A stretch of DNA of 57,332 nucleotides, taken from assembly GCF_016862955.1 (NCBI RefSeq), contig NZ_BONY01000058.1, positions 1 to 57,332 on the forward strand, read 5' to 3'. The translations under genes and the position numbers were made by a program. Position 1 is the stretch's first letter. Each line of letters begins with the position of its first letter. The notes under the pieces were generated by a model. That model was not told the origin of the DNA, did not search any database, and saw only the letters and a program-made list of their open reading frames with translations. Below, piece after piece: positions 41,352-50,518 of this stretch. Source of the DNA: Rhizocola hellebori (GTDB lineage Bacteria; Actinomycetota; Actinomycetes; Mycobacteriales; Micromonosporaceae).

Positions 41352-42689
41352 GTGTCGCAAACCGTGATCTCCACTACCCCCGGCTCGCGAGCCATCCTCG
41401 CCGGCTCCGGGTTTCGTCGGCTACTCACGGTGCGATTGACAAGCCAGATCTCCGATGGGCTCTTTCAGGCCGGGCTCGCCGGTTCGATCCTGTTCAATCC
41501 CAACCAGAAGAGCAGCCCGGTCGAGATCGCGATGGGCTTCGCTGTTCTGCTGCTGCCGTACTCGGTGCTCGGTCCTTATGTCGGCGTGCTGCTCGACCGG
41601 TGGGACAGGCGGGCCTCGCTGTCGGTGGCCAACCTGTCGCGGGCGGTTCTGGTGCTCCCGGCCGCGGCGCTGCTCTGGACCGGATCGCAGGGCCTCGGCT
41701 TCGGCTTGTTCGCCCTGCTCGTCATCGCGGTGAACCGCTTCTTCCTGGCCGGGCTGTCGGCGGCGCTGCCGCGCGTGGTGGAGGACGAAAAGCTGGTCCC
41801 CGCCAACGCTCTGGCGGCCACCCTCGGCACGATCTGCTACTCGATCGGGTTATTCACCGCCGCGGCGGTGATCTCGTTCCACCTGATCGGGGCCGGATCC
41901 CACGGCTACGGCGCCATCGCCGCCACGGCGTCGGTCGGCTATCTCGCCTCGGGTCTGCTGGCCCGCACGCTCTTCAAGCCCGACTCCCTTGGGCCGCTTG
42001 AACATGAGCGCCACACCGGCAAGCTCTCCCGAGCGGTCATCGAGGTGGCGCAAGGCATGGTCGCCGGTGCCGCACACCTGTTTGAGCGCCGCAAGGCGGC
42101 TCGCGCGATCGGCCTGCAGGCGATTTACCGCCTGCTTTACGGCACGCTGACCCTTGCCGTGCTGCTCCTGTTCAGCCGTTACTTCGGCGAGGAGGCCAAC
42201 CGGGCCTCGCAGTCGCTGCGGGATCTCGGCCTGGTGGTCATCGCGGGCGCCGCCGGCGCGGCCGTGGCCGCTGTGGTCACCCCCATCGGCGTGCGCAAGC
42301 TCGGCCAGATCAGCTGGCTGGTCTCGCTGGTGGCGGGGGTCGGCGCGGTGGTCCTGCTCTGTGGGCTGCCCTTCAACAAGCTGTTGCTGCTGGTCGCGAC
42401 GTTCCTGATCAATATTGCGTCGCAGAGTATGAAGATCATCGTTGACTCCACCATCCAGCACGAGTGCGACGACGCCTACCGCGGGCGCATCTTCAGCGTG
42501 AACGACACCGCTTTCAACCTCTGTTTCGTCGGCGGCCTCTTTATTACAGCGCTCGCGTTCCCCGCCGACGGCAAGTCGGTGGCCGGCCTGTTCAGCGTCG
42601 CGACGGGCTTTGTCGTGCTGGCGATCTGGTTCGCTATAAGTTCTCGTCAGCCCAACGCCGCAGTTCCTCCTGCGCCTGCTCAGGGCTGA
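41352..42689 (+). CDS. MFS transporter
   Basis: 445 residues from GTG 41352 (GTG 41343 also possible). About twelve membrane segments. Between helices 2 and 3 the loop GVLLDRWDRRASLSVAN matches the MFS signature (GxxxDRxxRR). It resembles actinobacterial MFS proteins found next to cca in the origin arm (SCO3898-like), of unknown substrate. Its last 56 bp overlap the opposing cca gene. Confidence 0.85.
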   Translation: MSQTVISTTPGSRAILAGSGFRRLLTVRLTSQISDGLFQAGLAGSILFNPNQKSSPVEIAMGFAVLLLPYSVLGPYVGVLLDRWDRRASLSVANLSRAVLVLPAAALLWTGSQGLGFGLFALLVIAVNRFFLAGLSAALPRVVEDEKLVPANALAATLGTICYSIGLFTAAAVISFHLIGAGSHGYGAIAATASVGYLASGLLARTLFKPDSLGPLEHERHTGKLSRAVIEVAQGMVAGAAHLFERRKAARAIGLQAIYRLLYGTLTLAVLLLFSRYFGEEANRASQSLRDLGLVVIAGAAGAAVAAVVTPIGVRKLGQISWLVSLVAGVGAVVLLCGLPFNKLLLLVATFLINIASQSMKIIVDSTIQHECDDAYRGRIFSVNDTAFNLCFVGGLFITALAFPADGKSVAGLFSVATGFVVLAIWFAISSRQPNAAVPPAPAQG

Positions 42690-44064
42690 GCGGGCCGCGT
42701 TCAAGGCGCAACTCCTTGAGGTACTGCCACGCCTTGCCGACGATCGGGCCAGGCGGGACACCGAGCAACTCCATGATCGCGTTTCCGTCGAGGTCGGGGC
42801 GCACTCGGGCCAGGTCCTCCTCTTCCCGGATGCGATCTATCCGCGCTTCGAGCGCGTCATAGTCCGAGGCGAGCTGGAGGGCCTTGCGGCGATTGCGGGT
42901 GGTGCAGTCGGACCGGGTCAGCTTGTGTAGCCGTGCCAGCTGTTCCTCGGCGTCGGTGACGTAGCGGCGCACCGCCGAATCGGTCCACTCGCCTCGGCCG
43001 TACCCATAAAAACGCAGGTGAAGCGAGACGAGCTTGGTCACCGCCTTCACGATGTCGTTCGGATACTTCAGAGCTTTGAGCCGCGCTTTGGCCATCCGCG
43101 CGCCCACCAGCTCGTGATGGTGGAAGCTGACCCCGCCGTCGGCGCCCACCGCCTTGGTGGCCGGCTTGCCGATGTCATGCAACAGCGCGGCCAGCCGCAG
43201 CACCAGATCCGGGCCGCCATCGGCCGTGTCGAAGCCGGCGGCGTTGCTCACCACCTTCAGCGTGTGCTCGTAGACGTCCTTGTGCTGGGCGTGCTCATCG
43301 ATTTCCAGCCGAAGCCCGGCCAGCTCGGGCAGGAAGATGTCGGCCAAGCCGGTGTCCACAAGCAGCCTGAGCCCGGTCAGCGGGTCTTCGGCGAGGAGCA
43401 GCTTGGAAAATTCGTCGCGGATCCGCTCGGCGGTGATCCGGCTCAGGTCTCCGGACATCTGGGTCATCGCCTGACGCACCGCGGGATCGATCGCGAAGCG
43501 CAGCTGGGCCGCGAAGCGCGCCGCCCGCAACATCCGCAACGGATCATCGCCGAAGGAGAGGGACGGTTTTCCGGGGGTACCGATCCGGCGCGCGGCAAGA
43601 TCGTCGAGACCCCCGAACGGGTCGGTGAAGCGGTGCTCCGGGAGGCTGACCGCCATCGCGTTGACGGTGAAGTCGCGCCTCAGAAGATCGTCTTCCAGCG
43701 AGGTTCCGTAGCGGACGCTCGGATTGCGGCTGACCCCGTCGTAGGCCTCGGCCCGGTAGGTCGTGACCTCCAATCGCAGCCCGTGCTTCTGCGCGCCGAT
43801 CGTCCCGAACTCGCGGCCGGTCTCCCAGGTCGCCTCCGCCCACCCCTTGAGCAGGGCCAGGGTCTGGTCGGGATGGGCGTCGGTGCAGAAGTCGAGATCG
43901 TCGCCAAGCCGGCCGAGCAGGGCATCGCGTACGGAACCACCGACGAGATGAAGCTCATGTTCGGCGGCGGCAAAGCGCCTGCCCAGCTCGTCGGCGATGG
44001 GAGATACGCGCAACAGCTCGGCTACCGCGCTGCGCTGGGCTTGGTTTAGGCGTGAGGACGACAT
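42634..44064 (-). CDS. cca: CCA tRNA nucleotidyltransferase
   Basis: 476 residues. Adds or repairs the CCA end of tRNA. The nucleotidyltransferase head has LVGGSVRDALLGR and the metal-binding DLDFCTD; then RRDFTVNAMAVSL, FGDDPLRMLRAARFAAQL and RITAERIRDEFSKLL. An HD domain follows (LAALLHDIGKPATKA, VSFHHHELVGARMA), as usual in actinobacterial enzymes. ATG 44064 is only 35 bp from the divergent murJ start. Confidence 0.96.
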   Translation of the reverse strand: MSSSRLNQAQRSAVAELLRVSPIADELGRRFAAAEHELHLVGGSVRDALLGRLGDDLDFCTDAHPDQTLALLKGWAEATWETGREFGTIGAQKHGLRLEVTTYRAEAYDGVSRNPSVRYGTSLEDDLLRRDFTVNAMAVSLPEHRFTDPFGGLDDLAARRIGTPGKPSLSFGDDPLRMLRAARFAAQLRFAIDPAVRQAMTQMSGDLSRITAERIRDEFSKLLLAEDPLTGLRLLVDTGLADIFLPELAGLRLEIDEHAQHKDVYEHTLKVVSNAAGFDTADGGPDLVLRLAALLHDIGKPATKAVGADGGVSFHHHELVGARMAKARLKALKYPNDIVKAVTKLVSLHLRFYGYGRGEWTDSAVRRYVTDAEEQLARLHKLTRSDCTTRNRRKALQLASDYDALEARIDRIREEEDLARVRPDLDGNAIMELLGVPPGPIVGKAWQYLKELRLERGPLSPEQAQEELRRWADENL

Positions 44065-44099
44065 CGGAGAACCAGGGTAGCTGCATTAATGTTCTCGAC

Positions 44100-45836
44100 A
44101 TGAATCCCCCCGAGCGCTTGCCGATCGACGACCGGACAGCGCGCCTGCCGTTCGACGACCGGACGGCGGCCCTGCCGATCGACGAGGCCACCGTCGCGCT
44201 GCCCTTGATCGACCCCAGCAAGCCCGAGCCGGAGACACGCGGCACAGCCGCCAGCAATTCGGCGATGATGGCGATCGGGTCGCTGGTCAGCCGGGGCACC
44301 GGGTTCTTGCGCACCGCCGTGATGGCGATGGCGCTGGGCGGCTTCCTGGTCGGCAACGCCTACACCACAGCCCAGGTCTTCCCCGGAATGATCTACGAGC
44401 TGCTCATCGGCGGCATCATGTCCAGCGTTCTCGTGCCGATGATCGTGCGGGCACGGAAGCAGGATGCGGACCGCGGCGAGGCCTACACGCAGCGGCTGCT
44501 CACGCTCAGCCTCATCGTGCTGGGGATCACCACGGTCTTGGCGATCCTGTGTGCGCCACTGCTGGCCCTCGCCTACGCGAGTAAAGCGACAGTGGCCAGC
44601 AAGGATTTGATCACCGCGCTGTCGTACCTGATGCTGCCCACCATCTTCTTCTACGGGCTCTCCGGCCTGTGCGGAGCGATTCTCAACGCGCGGCACAGCT
44701 TCGCGGCCCCGGTGTGGACGCCGATTCTGAACAACCTGGTGGTCATCGGCACCGGCGTCTTCTACATGGTCACCTTCGGCACAGAGCTGATCTTGCCGGG
44801 CCAGATGACGCGAACCCAGGTTTTGGTGCTGGGCGGCGGTTTCCTGCTCGGCATCGTGACCCAGGCGCTGGCCCTGCTGCCCGCGCTGCGCCGAACCGGC
44901 TTCCGGTTCAAGGTGCGCACCGATTTCCGCAAGCTCGGCTTGCGCCACCTCGGCCGGGTCGGCGGCTGGATGTTCTGTTACGTGATCGTCAACCAGCTGG
45001 CCCTCATGCTGCTGTTCAACCTGCTCAACCGCAGCCCTGAAGGCAAAGCCGGAGCGCTGATCTACAACAACGTCTTCCTGCTGCTCATGATGGCGCACGG
45101 CATCTTCGCCGTCTCGATCATCACCGCGCTCCTGCCGCGAATGAGCGCGGCCGCGGTCGACGGCCGGGCGGAGGAGATCTCCCATTACCTCAGCCGCGGC
45201 ATCCGAATGGTCACCGTGCTGTTGGCACCGATCGCGGTGATCTACTCGGTCTTGGCGTTGCCCATCTCGGTCGCGCTCTTCCAGGGTTTCGCGTTCACCG
45301 CGCAGGCGTCGGAGGCCAGCCGCTGGGTGCTGCTGGTCGCCGGGTTGACGCTGGTGCCGATGTCGGTGAGCCAGCTGTTCAACTTCACCTACTACTCGCT
45401 GCAGGACACCAAGACCCCGGCCCTGATCAACCTTCCGGTGGTCTCGTTGCGGCTTTCTTTCCAGCTGGCTTGGTTCGCCGCCACCACGGTCGCGGTCACC
45501 GCCGTCGGCATGATGATCGGCAACGGGCTCTCCTTCATCGTGGCCGGGCTGCTCTCGGCGATGCTGCTGCGGCGCCGGATCGGGCGCATCGGCTTGCGGG
45601 GGATCAGTGTCGCTATGGCCAAGGCGTTCGTGGCGGCCATCATTGCTGCCGTGGCCGGGCTGCTGACCGTCTACCTGCTCGACGCCAACCAGACCGCGAG
45701 CAAGGCCGATGCGTGGGTAGCGATGATCGTCGGCTCGATCGTCATCTGCGGGGTTTACGGGCTGGTGGCGCTCGCCCTTCGTACCCAGGAAGTCAATGAT
45801 GTCCTTGGTCTTGTCCGCCGGAAGCTGGGGCGCTAG
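44100..45836 (+). CDS. murJ: Lipid II flippase MurJ (MviN)
   Basis: 578 residues from ATG 44100; a longer frame from GTG 44052 would overlap cca. TAATGT ends 7 bases before the ATG, so the mRNA may be leaderless. Fourteen membrane segments of the MOP/MVF fold begin around residue 52 (SAMMAIGSLVSRGTGFLRT). Core features: LLIGGIMSSVLVPMIV, LYGLSGLCGAILNARHSF-like segment, ALLPRMSAAAVDGR and FNFTYYSLQDTKTP. The cytoplasmic N-terminus has four nine-residue repeats of the form RLPIDDRTA (6-41). Unlike mycobacterial MviN it has no fused pseudokinase; that is a separate gene at 47482. The stop overlaps the opposing HerA-like gene by four bases. Confidence 0.94.
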   Translation: MNPPERLPIDDRTARLPFDDRTAALPIDEATVALPLIDPSKPEPETRGTAASNSAMMAIGSLVSRGTGFLRTAVMAMALGGFLVGNAYTTAQVFPGMIYELLIGGIMSSVLVPMIVRARKQDADRGEAYTQRLLTLSLIVLGITTVLAILCAPLLALAYASKATVASKDLITALSYLMLPTIFFYGLSGLCGAILNARHSFAAPVWTPILNNLVVIGTGVFYMVTFGTELILPGQMTRTQVLVLGGGFLLGIVTQALALLPALRRTGFRFKVRTDFRKLGLRHLGRVGGWMFCYVIVNQLALMLLFNLLNRSPEGKAGALIYNNVFLLLMMAHGIFAVSIITALLPRMSAAAVDGRAEEISHYLSRGIRMVTVLLAPIAVIYSVLALPISVALFQGFAFTAQASEASRWVLLVAGLTLVPMSVSQLFNFTYYSLQDTKTPALINLPVVSLRLSFQLAWFAATTVAVTAVGMMIGNGLSFIVAGLLSAMLLRRRIGRIGLRGISVAMAKAFVAAIIAAVAGLLTVYLLDANQTASKADAWVAMIVGSIVICGVYGLVALALRTQEVNDVLGLVRRKLGR

Positions 45837-47338
45837 CGCTTTCGGGTGCCGAAGACCGATCGGATCAGCTGGGTTGCGGAAGCGGTGAGGATGCTCTTTG
45901 TGGTCTTCGAATCCAGGATCTGTTCGACAGCGCCTTTCTGGGCCTTGGGCGCCGGAGCGGCTCGCGGCTTGCGCTCCGGCGTGGGTGGCGCCTGCTCCTG
46001 AGCCATCCGGGCGGCAAGCATCTCGGAGGCCGACTCGCGATCGATCGCGTCCTTATATTTCGGGTACAGATAAGAGCCGCCGACCATGGTGGCCATGGCG
46101 TTCGCGTCGATGGCGGCCATCAGCGACTGCGGGGCGCGTAGCCGGGTCCACGCCACCGGAGTGGGCGCGCCCTTCTCGTTGAGGACCGTCACGATCGCCT
46201 CACCCGTACCAAGTTCGGTCAGCACCTCTTCCAGCTCGTAGGCAGAGTTCGGAAAGGTGGAAGCGGTCGCCTTCAACGCTTTCGCGTCGGCGGGCGTGTA
46301 GGCGCGCAGCGCGTGCTGGACCCGGTTTCCCAGTTGAGCGAGCACGTCCGGGTGCACGTCCTTGGGGGTTTGGGTGACGAAGAAGACGCCCACTCCCTTG
46401 GATCGGATCAGCCGCACGGTCTGGGTGATCGCCTCCAGAAACGGTTTGGACGCGTCACGGAACAGCAGGTGCGCCTCGTCGAAGAAGAAGACCAGCTTGG
46501 GTTTGTCGACATCGCCCACCTCGGGCAGCGACTCAAAAAGCTCGGCCAGCATCCACATGAGAAAGGACGAGAAGAGGGCCGGCTGCTGGATCACCCCGGG
46601 AAGTTCCAGCAGCGTCACCACTCCTTTGCCGTCTCCGGTCTGGCGCATCAGATCACCGATGTCGAATTCGGGCTCGCCGAAGAAGGCGTCCGCGCCCGCG
46701 TCCGAGAAGGCGATCAGGTTGCGCAGCAAGACTCCCGCGGTCTGCTTGGAGAGCCCACCGAGATCTTTGAGCTCCGCCTTGCCCTGCTCGGAAGTGAGAT
46801 GCTGGATCACCGAACGCAGATCACCCAGGTCAACCAAGGGCAACCCTTTCTTGTCGGCGAAGTGGAACACCAGGTTGAGCGAGGACTGCTGGATTTCTGT
46901 CAGCCCCAATACCTTCGACAGCAGCAACGGGCCAAAATCGGTGACGGAGGCTCGCACCGGAACACCCGTTCCACGCCCGCCCAGCGTGAGAAACTCGCAG
47001 TAGTAGGCGGTTGGCGTCCAGGGCTGACCGAGTTCGGTCATGCGCTCAGTGATCTTTTCGTTCCCCTCGCCCGGGGCGGCCATGCCGCTGACGTCGCCCT
47101 TGATGTCGGCGAGGAACACAGGCACCCCATGATCGGCCAGTTGCTCCGCCAAAACCTGCAAAGTCTTTGTTTTTCCGGTACCGGTAGCGCCTGCCACCAG
47201 CCCATGCCGGTTCAGCAGCGAAAGCGGAATGCGGATCGGCGTCTCGGGATCGGCTTTACCATCGACCACAAGCGCACCCAACTCCAATGACGGCGTGGAA
47301 AACGCGTATCCTGCACGGATCGCCGCGATGTCCACCAT
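45833..47338 (-). CDS. HerA-like / DUF853 (YjgR) ATPase
   Basis: 501 residues from ATG 47338, with AAAGGGAG upstream; an ATG 18 bp earlier is less well placed. FtsK/HerA-type P-loop: HGLVAGATGTGKTKTL (Walker A 50-58), LADIKGDVSGMA, KLVFFFDEAHLLF (Walker B) and FFVTQTPKDVHPDVL with the sensor region. A basic, Pro/Ala-rich stretch and a short helical C-terminus follow. YjgR-type proteins are widespread but uncharacterised; DNA or protein translocation is inferred. It sits on the opposite strand between murJ and the pseudokinase gene. Confidence 0.9.
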   Translation of the reverse strand: MVDIAAIRAGYAFSTPSLELGALVVDGKADPETPIRIPLSLLNRHGLVAGATGTGKTKTLQVLAEQLADHGVPVFLADIKGDVSGMAAPGEGNEKITERMTELGQPWTPTAYYCEFLTLGGRGTGVPVRASVTDFGPLLLSKVLGLTEIQQSSLNLVFHFADKKGLPLVDLGDLRSVIQHLTSEQGKAELKDLGGLSKQTAGVLLRNLIAFSDAGADAFFGEPEFDIGDLMRQTGDGKGVVTLLELPGVIQQPALFSSFLMWMLAELFESLPEVGDVDKPKLVFFFDEAHLLFRDASKPFLEAITQTVRLIRSKGVGVFFVTQTPKDVHPDVLAQLGNRVQHALRAYTPADAKALKATASTFPNSAYELEEVLTELGTGEAIVTVLNEKGAPTPVAWTRLRAPQSLMAAIDANAMATMVGGSYLYPKYKDAIDRESASEMLAARMAQEQAPPTPERKPRAAPAPKAQKGAVEQILDSKTTKSILTASATQLIRSVFGTRKR

Positions 47339-47481
47339 CTGCACTCCCTTTGTCAACTTTTACCCAGATATCAGGAAGCCTAAAGGGAAGCCGGATGAGT
47401 TCTCGCGATTTCGCCTTGGGCAGGTAAGGTCAGTCAACGACAGGTGCCTGAGGCAAGGCTTTGCTCGCGAGGGAGGGACGG

Positions 47482-48951
47482 GTGACCCAGGTGGGCGATG
47501 GTCCGTCCGCGCCCCTCTCGGTGGCGGCTGGCGAGGTACTGGCAGAGCGATACCGCCTTGAGCGGCACATCGCCGACGACGGTGCCGGGCGACAGGTTTG
47601 GCGCGGGGTTGATGAGGTGTTGCGCCGGCCGGTGGCCATTGTGATGCGCCAACCCGGCGGGGAGTCAGCCGAGGAGATGCTCAACGCGGCGGTCGCGGCA
47701 AGCCGAGTCAACCATGGCAACCTGGTCGGGGTCTACGACGCTATCGATGAAGGCACCCGCGCGTTCGTGGTCCGGGAGTGGATCGATGGGGCCGCCCTGC
47801 GCGAACTCGTTGCAGAGGAAGGCAACTTCGACGCCGAGCGCACCACCGCCGTGCTGCACGGCGTGGCCGGCGCGGTCGCCGCGCTGCACTCCAGCGGCAT
47901 GGCTCACGGCAATGTCCACCCGGGCACGGTGCTGATCGCCAACGACGGCCGGGTCGTCCTCACCGATGCGCGCGACGATGGCAACGCCAGCCTGGAGCGC
48001 GACACCCGCGCCATCGGCGCCTGCGGCTACTTCATGCTTACCGGCCACTGGCCCAAGGAGGGCGGGCGGGCCCCGTCCGTGTTGCCCGATGGGCGACGCG
48101 ACAGCGCGGGCGCGCTTTCGGCGCCGCGCCAGGTGCGCGCCGGTGTGCCCACCTATCTGGACGATCTCGTGATGGATCTGCTCAACCCGGAGCTTTCGCC
48201 GCCGAGCGCGCAGGTGCTCGCCGCCGAACTGTCCAGGTTGGACATCGCCGACCAGCAGCTCTTTGGCGCCGGGCCATCCACGCTTCGCTTCGTCGAGGAA
48301 AACGAGACCGCCGAGCCGGGCCGCACACCCACACCCAAGCTGGTGGCCGTGGGCGGTGTCGCGCTTGCACTGATCATCACGGGCATGGTGCTCGGCGTGA
48401 AAGCGTTGAACGCCAACGCCGATCCGCGAAACAACGCCCAGCCCACGGCCGGCTCGAGCACCGGCTCGGTGAACCCGCGCCCGGTCACGCTGACCGCGGC
48501 CCAGGTGCGCATCGTCGATCCGAAGGGCGACCGGAAAGAGACCGAGAACGCGGCCCGGGTGGTCGATGGCGACCCCGACACCGCCTGGAAAACGAACGGC
48601 TACACCCGCGCCAACTTCGGCGGATCCAAGCCGGGCATGGGCATCCTCGTCAACCTTGGCGAGGTGCGGCATGTGGCCAGCGTCAAGGTGCAGCTCACCC
48701 TGCCCGGCGCCAGGGCCCAGCTGCGCGTGGGCGACGCGGATCCGGGTGACAGCATGATCGGCGACGGCAAGATCAATGAGACTTACGAGGCAATCGGCGA
48801 CGTCCAGATCACTGCCAAGACCACCGTGTTCCCGGCGGATCTGAAGACGCAGTACGTGCTCATCTGGTTCACCGAGCTGCCCCTTGAGAACGCCAATTCG
48901 GCCAATCCGTACAAGATCGGGGTCGAGGAGATTTCGGTCGAGGTTCAGTGA
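47482..48951 (+). CDS. transmembrane pseudokinase with discoidin-like outer domain (MurJ partner)
   Basis: 489 residues from GTG 47482 (GGAGGG upstream); TTG 47461 also possible. The kinase-like domain (about 15-260) keeps the fold but not the chemistry: the VAIK lysine reads VAIVM (51-55), HRD reads HGN (142-144), and DFG reads DAR (162-164). A membrane helix (about 286-308) is followed by a Pro/Ser/Thr linker and a discoidin-like outer domain (340-489, VVDGDPDTAWKT). In Mycobacterium the same two parts are fused to MurJ (MviN) and recruit FhaA. Four-base overlap with sigM. Confidence 0.85.
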   Translation: MTQVGDGPSAPLSVAAGEVLAERYRLERHIADDGAGRQVWRGVDEVLRRPVAIVMRQPGGESAEEMLNAAVAASRVNHGNLVGVYDAIDEGTRAFVVREWIDGAALRELVAEEGNFDAERTTAVLHGVAGAVAALHSSGMAHGNVHPGTVLIANDGRVVLTDARDDGNASLERDTRAIGACGYFMLTGHWPKEGGRAPSVLPDGRRDSAGALSAPRQVRAGVPTYLDDLVMDLLNPELSPPSAQVLAAELSRLDIADQQLFGAGPSTLRFVEENETAEPGRTPTPKLVAVGGVALALIITGMVLGVKALNANADPRNNAQPTAGSSTGSVNPRPVTLTAAQVRIVDPKGDRKETENAARVVDGDPDTAWKTNGYTRANFGGSKPGMGILVNLGEVRHVASVKVQLTLPGARAQLRVGDADPGDSMIGDGKINETYEAIGDVQITAKTTVFPADLKTQYVLIWFTELPLENANSANPYKIGVEEISVEVQ

Positions 48952-49580
48952 TCCCGTCCGACCCCCGTAGCGATGCCGATCTGCTCATGGCCCACGCCGC
49001 GGGCGACCAGAACGCCTTTGCCATCCTTTTTCACCGGCACCGGGACAGGCTCTGGGCGGTAGCCCTGCGCACGGTGGGGGACAGGGAAGACGCCGCCGAC
49101 GCATTGCAGGAAGCGATGCTTTCGGCTCACCGCGCCGCTGGCCGCTTCCGGGGCGAGTCGGCGGTGACGACCTGGCTGCACCGCATCGTGGTCAACGCTT
49201 GCGTCGACCGGCTACGCCGGCGTCAGGCCCATCGCACGGTTCCGCTGCCGGGACAAGACAGCACGCAGGATGAGGAACGTTGGCACACCGGCCGCCACGA
49301 GCCCGCGACGCCGCCCATCGATCACGAGACTGCGATGGTGGTTCGGCAGGCGCTCGCCCAGTTGCCCTTTGAGCAGCGCGCTTCGCTGATCCTCGTTGAC
49401 CTCGAGGGGCACTCGGTGGCCGAAGTGGCCCAGATGCTCGGCGTCGCCGAGGGCACGGTGAAGAGCCGTTGCTCACGCGGCAGGGCGAGACTTGCAACAC
49501 TTTTGGGGCATCTACGCAACCCTGACAGCGCTGGATACGTCCCACCGGGCACGCATACCGCATCGGGAGGAATCCTTTGA
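48948..49580 (+). CDS. sigM: ECF sigma factor SigM
   Basis: 210 residues from GTG 48948, overlapping the pseudokinase stop (GTGA). Sigma region 2 (about 12-85) contains DADLLMAHAAGDQNAFAILF, DREDAADALQEAMLSAHR and TWLHRIVVNACVDRLRRR; region 4 (about 135-190) contains LPFEQRASLILVDLEGHSV and AEVAQMLGVAEGTVKSRCSR. In actinobacteria sigM lies at this locus with its anti-sigma factor directly downstream. Translation of the anti-sigma factor is coupled by a TTGA overlap. Confidence 0.95.
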   Translation: MIPSDPRSDADLLMAHAAGDQNAFAILFHRHRDRLWAVALRTVGDREDAADALQEAMLSAHRAAGRFRGESAVTTWLHRIVVNACVDRLRRRQAHRTVPLPGQDSTQDEERWHTGRHEPATPPIDHETAMVVRQALAQLPFEQRASLILVDLEGHSVAEVAQMLGVAEGTVKSRCSRGRARLATLLGHLRNPDSAGYVPPGTHTASGGIL

Positions 49581-50434
49581 GCGCGCAAGTAGATCATGAC
49601 TTGCTCGCCGACTATGTCGGCGGCGCTCTTGACGGCACACCCGAAGCCGACCGGGTTGCCCAGCTCATCGCCAGCTCACCACAGTGGCGGTCGGCGGCCG
49701 ACGAGCTCACCGCGGCTCTGCGAGCGGTCTCCGATGACCTCGGGGTGCTTCGTGAGGCCCCGGAAATTATGCCGCCAGACCTGGTGACGCGCTTTGACGA
49801 GCTGCTCGCCTCCCCGGCCATGGCCCCGACCGCGGCCCGGCCTGCGATGGATCCGCTGGCTGCGCGCCGGCCCACCCGGTCCACCAAGCAGGCCAAGCGC
49901 TTGCGCAAATGGGCGGTGCCGGTCGCCATGCTCAGCGTGGTGTTCGGTTTCCTGGCCTTCGCCAATCTTTTCCCGCCCACCGCGACGAGGAACGAATCAC
50001 CCCTCAGCGCGCGTGACGAGGCGGGCGCAGCGGAGATGACCGATGCGAAAGCGCTTCCCGTGCCGACGGTGACCAGCGGGAAGCACCACAATCGGTCCAG
50101 CCTGGGCGGCAGCACCAGGATGACCTCGGAGTCGGTCCCGCCGGCCACCACCTCGAAGACCGATTCGGCGTCGCCTTCGCCCGGGATGGGCATCAACGGC
50201 GGGATTCCGCCTGAACTGATGCGTCTGACCGATCCTGTGGCGTTGCAGCGCTGTCTTGACGCCATCGCGACCGTCCTGCCCGGCATAGCCACGTTGATCG
50301 ACTACGCCTACTTTGAAACGCAGCCGGCGCTCGTGATCTCCATCACGTCAATCGGTGGGAAATGGACGTTTGTCGCCGGTCCGGGGTGTGGGATCAAAGG
50401 TCCCGACGAAATCTTCCGCACGCCACATCAGTGA
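49577..50434 (+). CDS. anti-sigma factor for SigM
   Basis: 285 residues from TTG 49577, overlapping the sigM stop, with GGGAGGAA upstream. A cytoplasmic helical domain (1-108, DHDLLADYVGGALDGTPEAD) is followed by a membrane helix (WAVPVAMLSVVFGFLAFANLF), a Ser/Thr/Pro-rich linker and a C-terminal outer domain (about 210-285) with two cysteines. The zinc motif HxxxCxxC of ZAS-type anti-sigma factors is absent. Function follows from its position after sigM and its architecture; sequence identity to known anti-SigM proteins was not checked. Confidence 0.82.
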   Translation: MSAQVDHDLLADYVGGALDGTPEADRVAQLIASSPQWRSAADELTAALRAVSDDLGVLREAPEIMPPDLVTRFDELLASPAMAPTAARPAMDPLAARRPTRSTKQAKRLRKWAVPVAMLSVVFGFLAFANLFPPTATRNESPLSARDEAGAAEMTDAKALPVPTVTSGKHHNRSSLGGSTRMTSESVPPATTSKTDSASPSPGMGINGGIPPELMRLTDPVALQRCLDAIATVLPGIATLIDYAYFETQPALVISITSIGGKWTFVAGPGCGIKGPDEIFRTPHQ

Positions 50435-50459
50435 GCTGACGCACGGCTGCTGAGCAACT

Positions 50460-50485
50460 GGAATCCCGCTCCGTACGATGGCGTT
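50460..50485 (+). promoter_or_regulatory. SigR/SigH-type promoter of trxB-trxA
   Basis: GGAAT (50460-50464) and GTT (50483-50485) are separated by 18 bases, exactly the SigR pattern GGAAT-N18-GTT described for disulphide-stress promoters in Streptomyces, where trxBA is a classic target. A start near 50492 would leave the GAAGGA-preceded GTG at 50519 as the trxB initiation codon. No SigR gene is in this window. Confidence 0.72.
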
Positions 50486-50518
50486 TCAGCCTGGGTGACG
50501 AGCAGCGAAGGATCCAAC

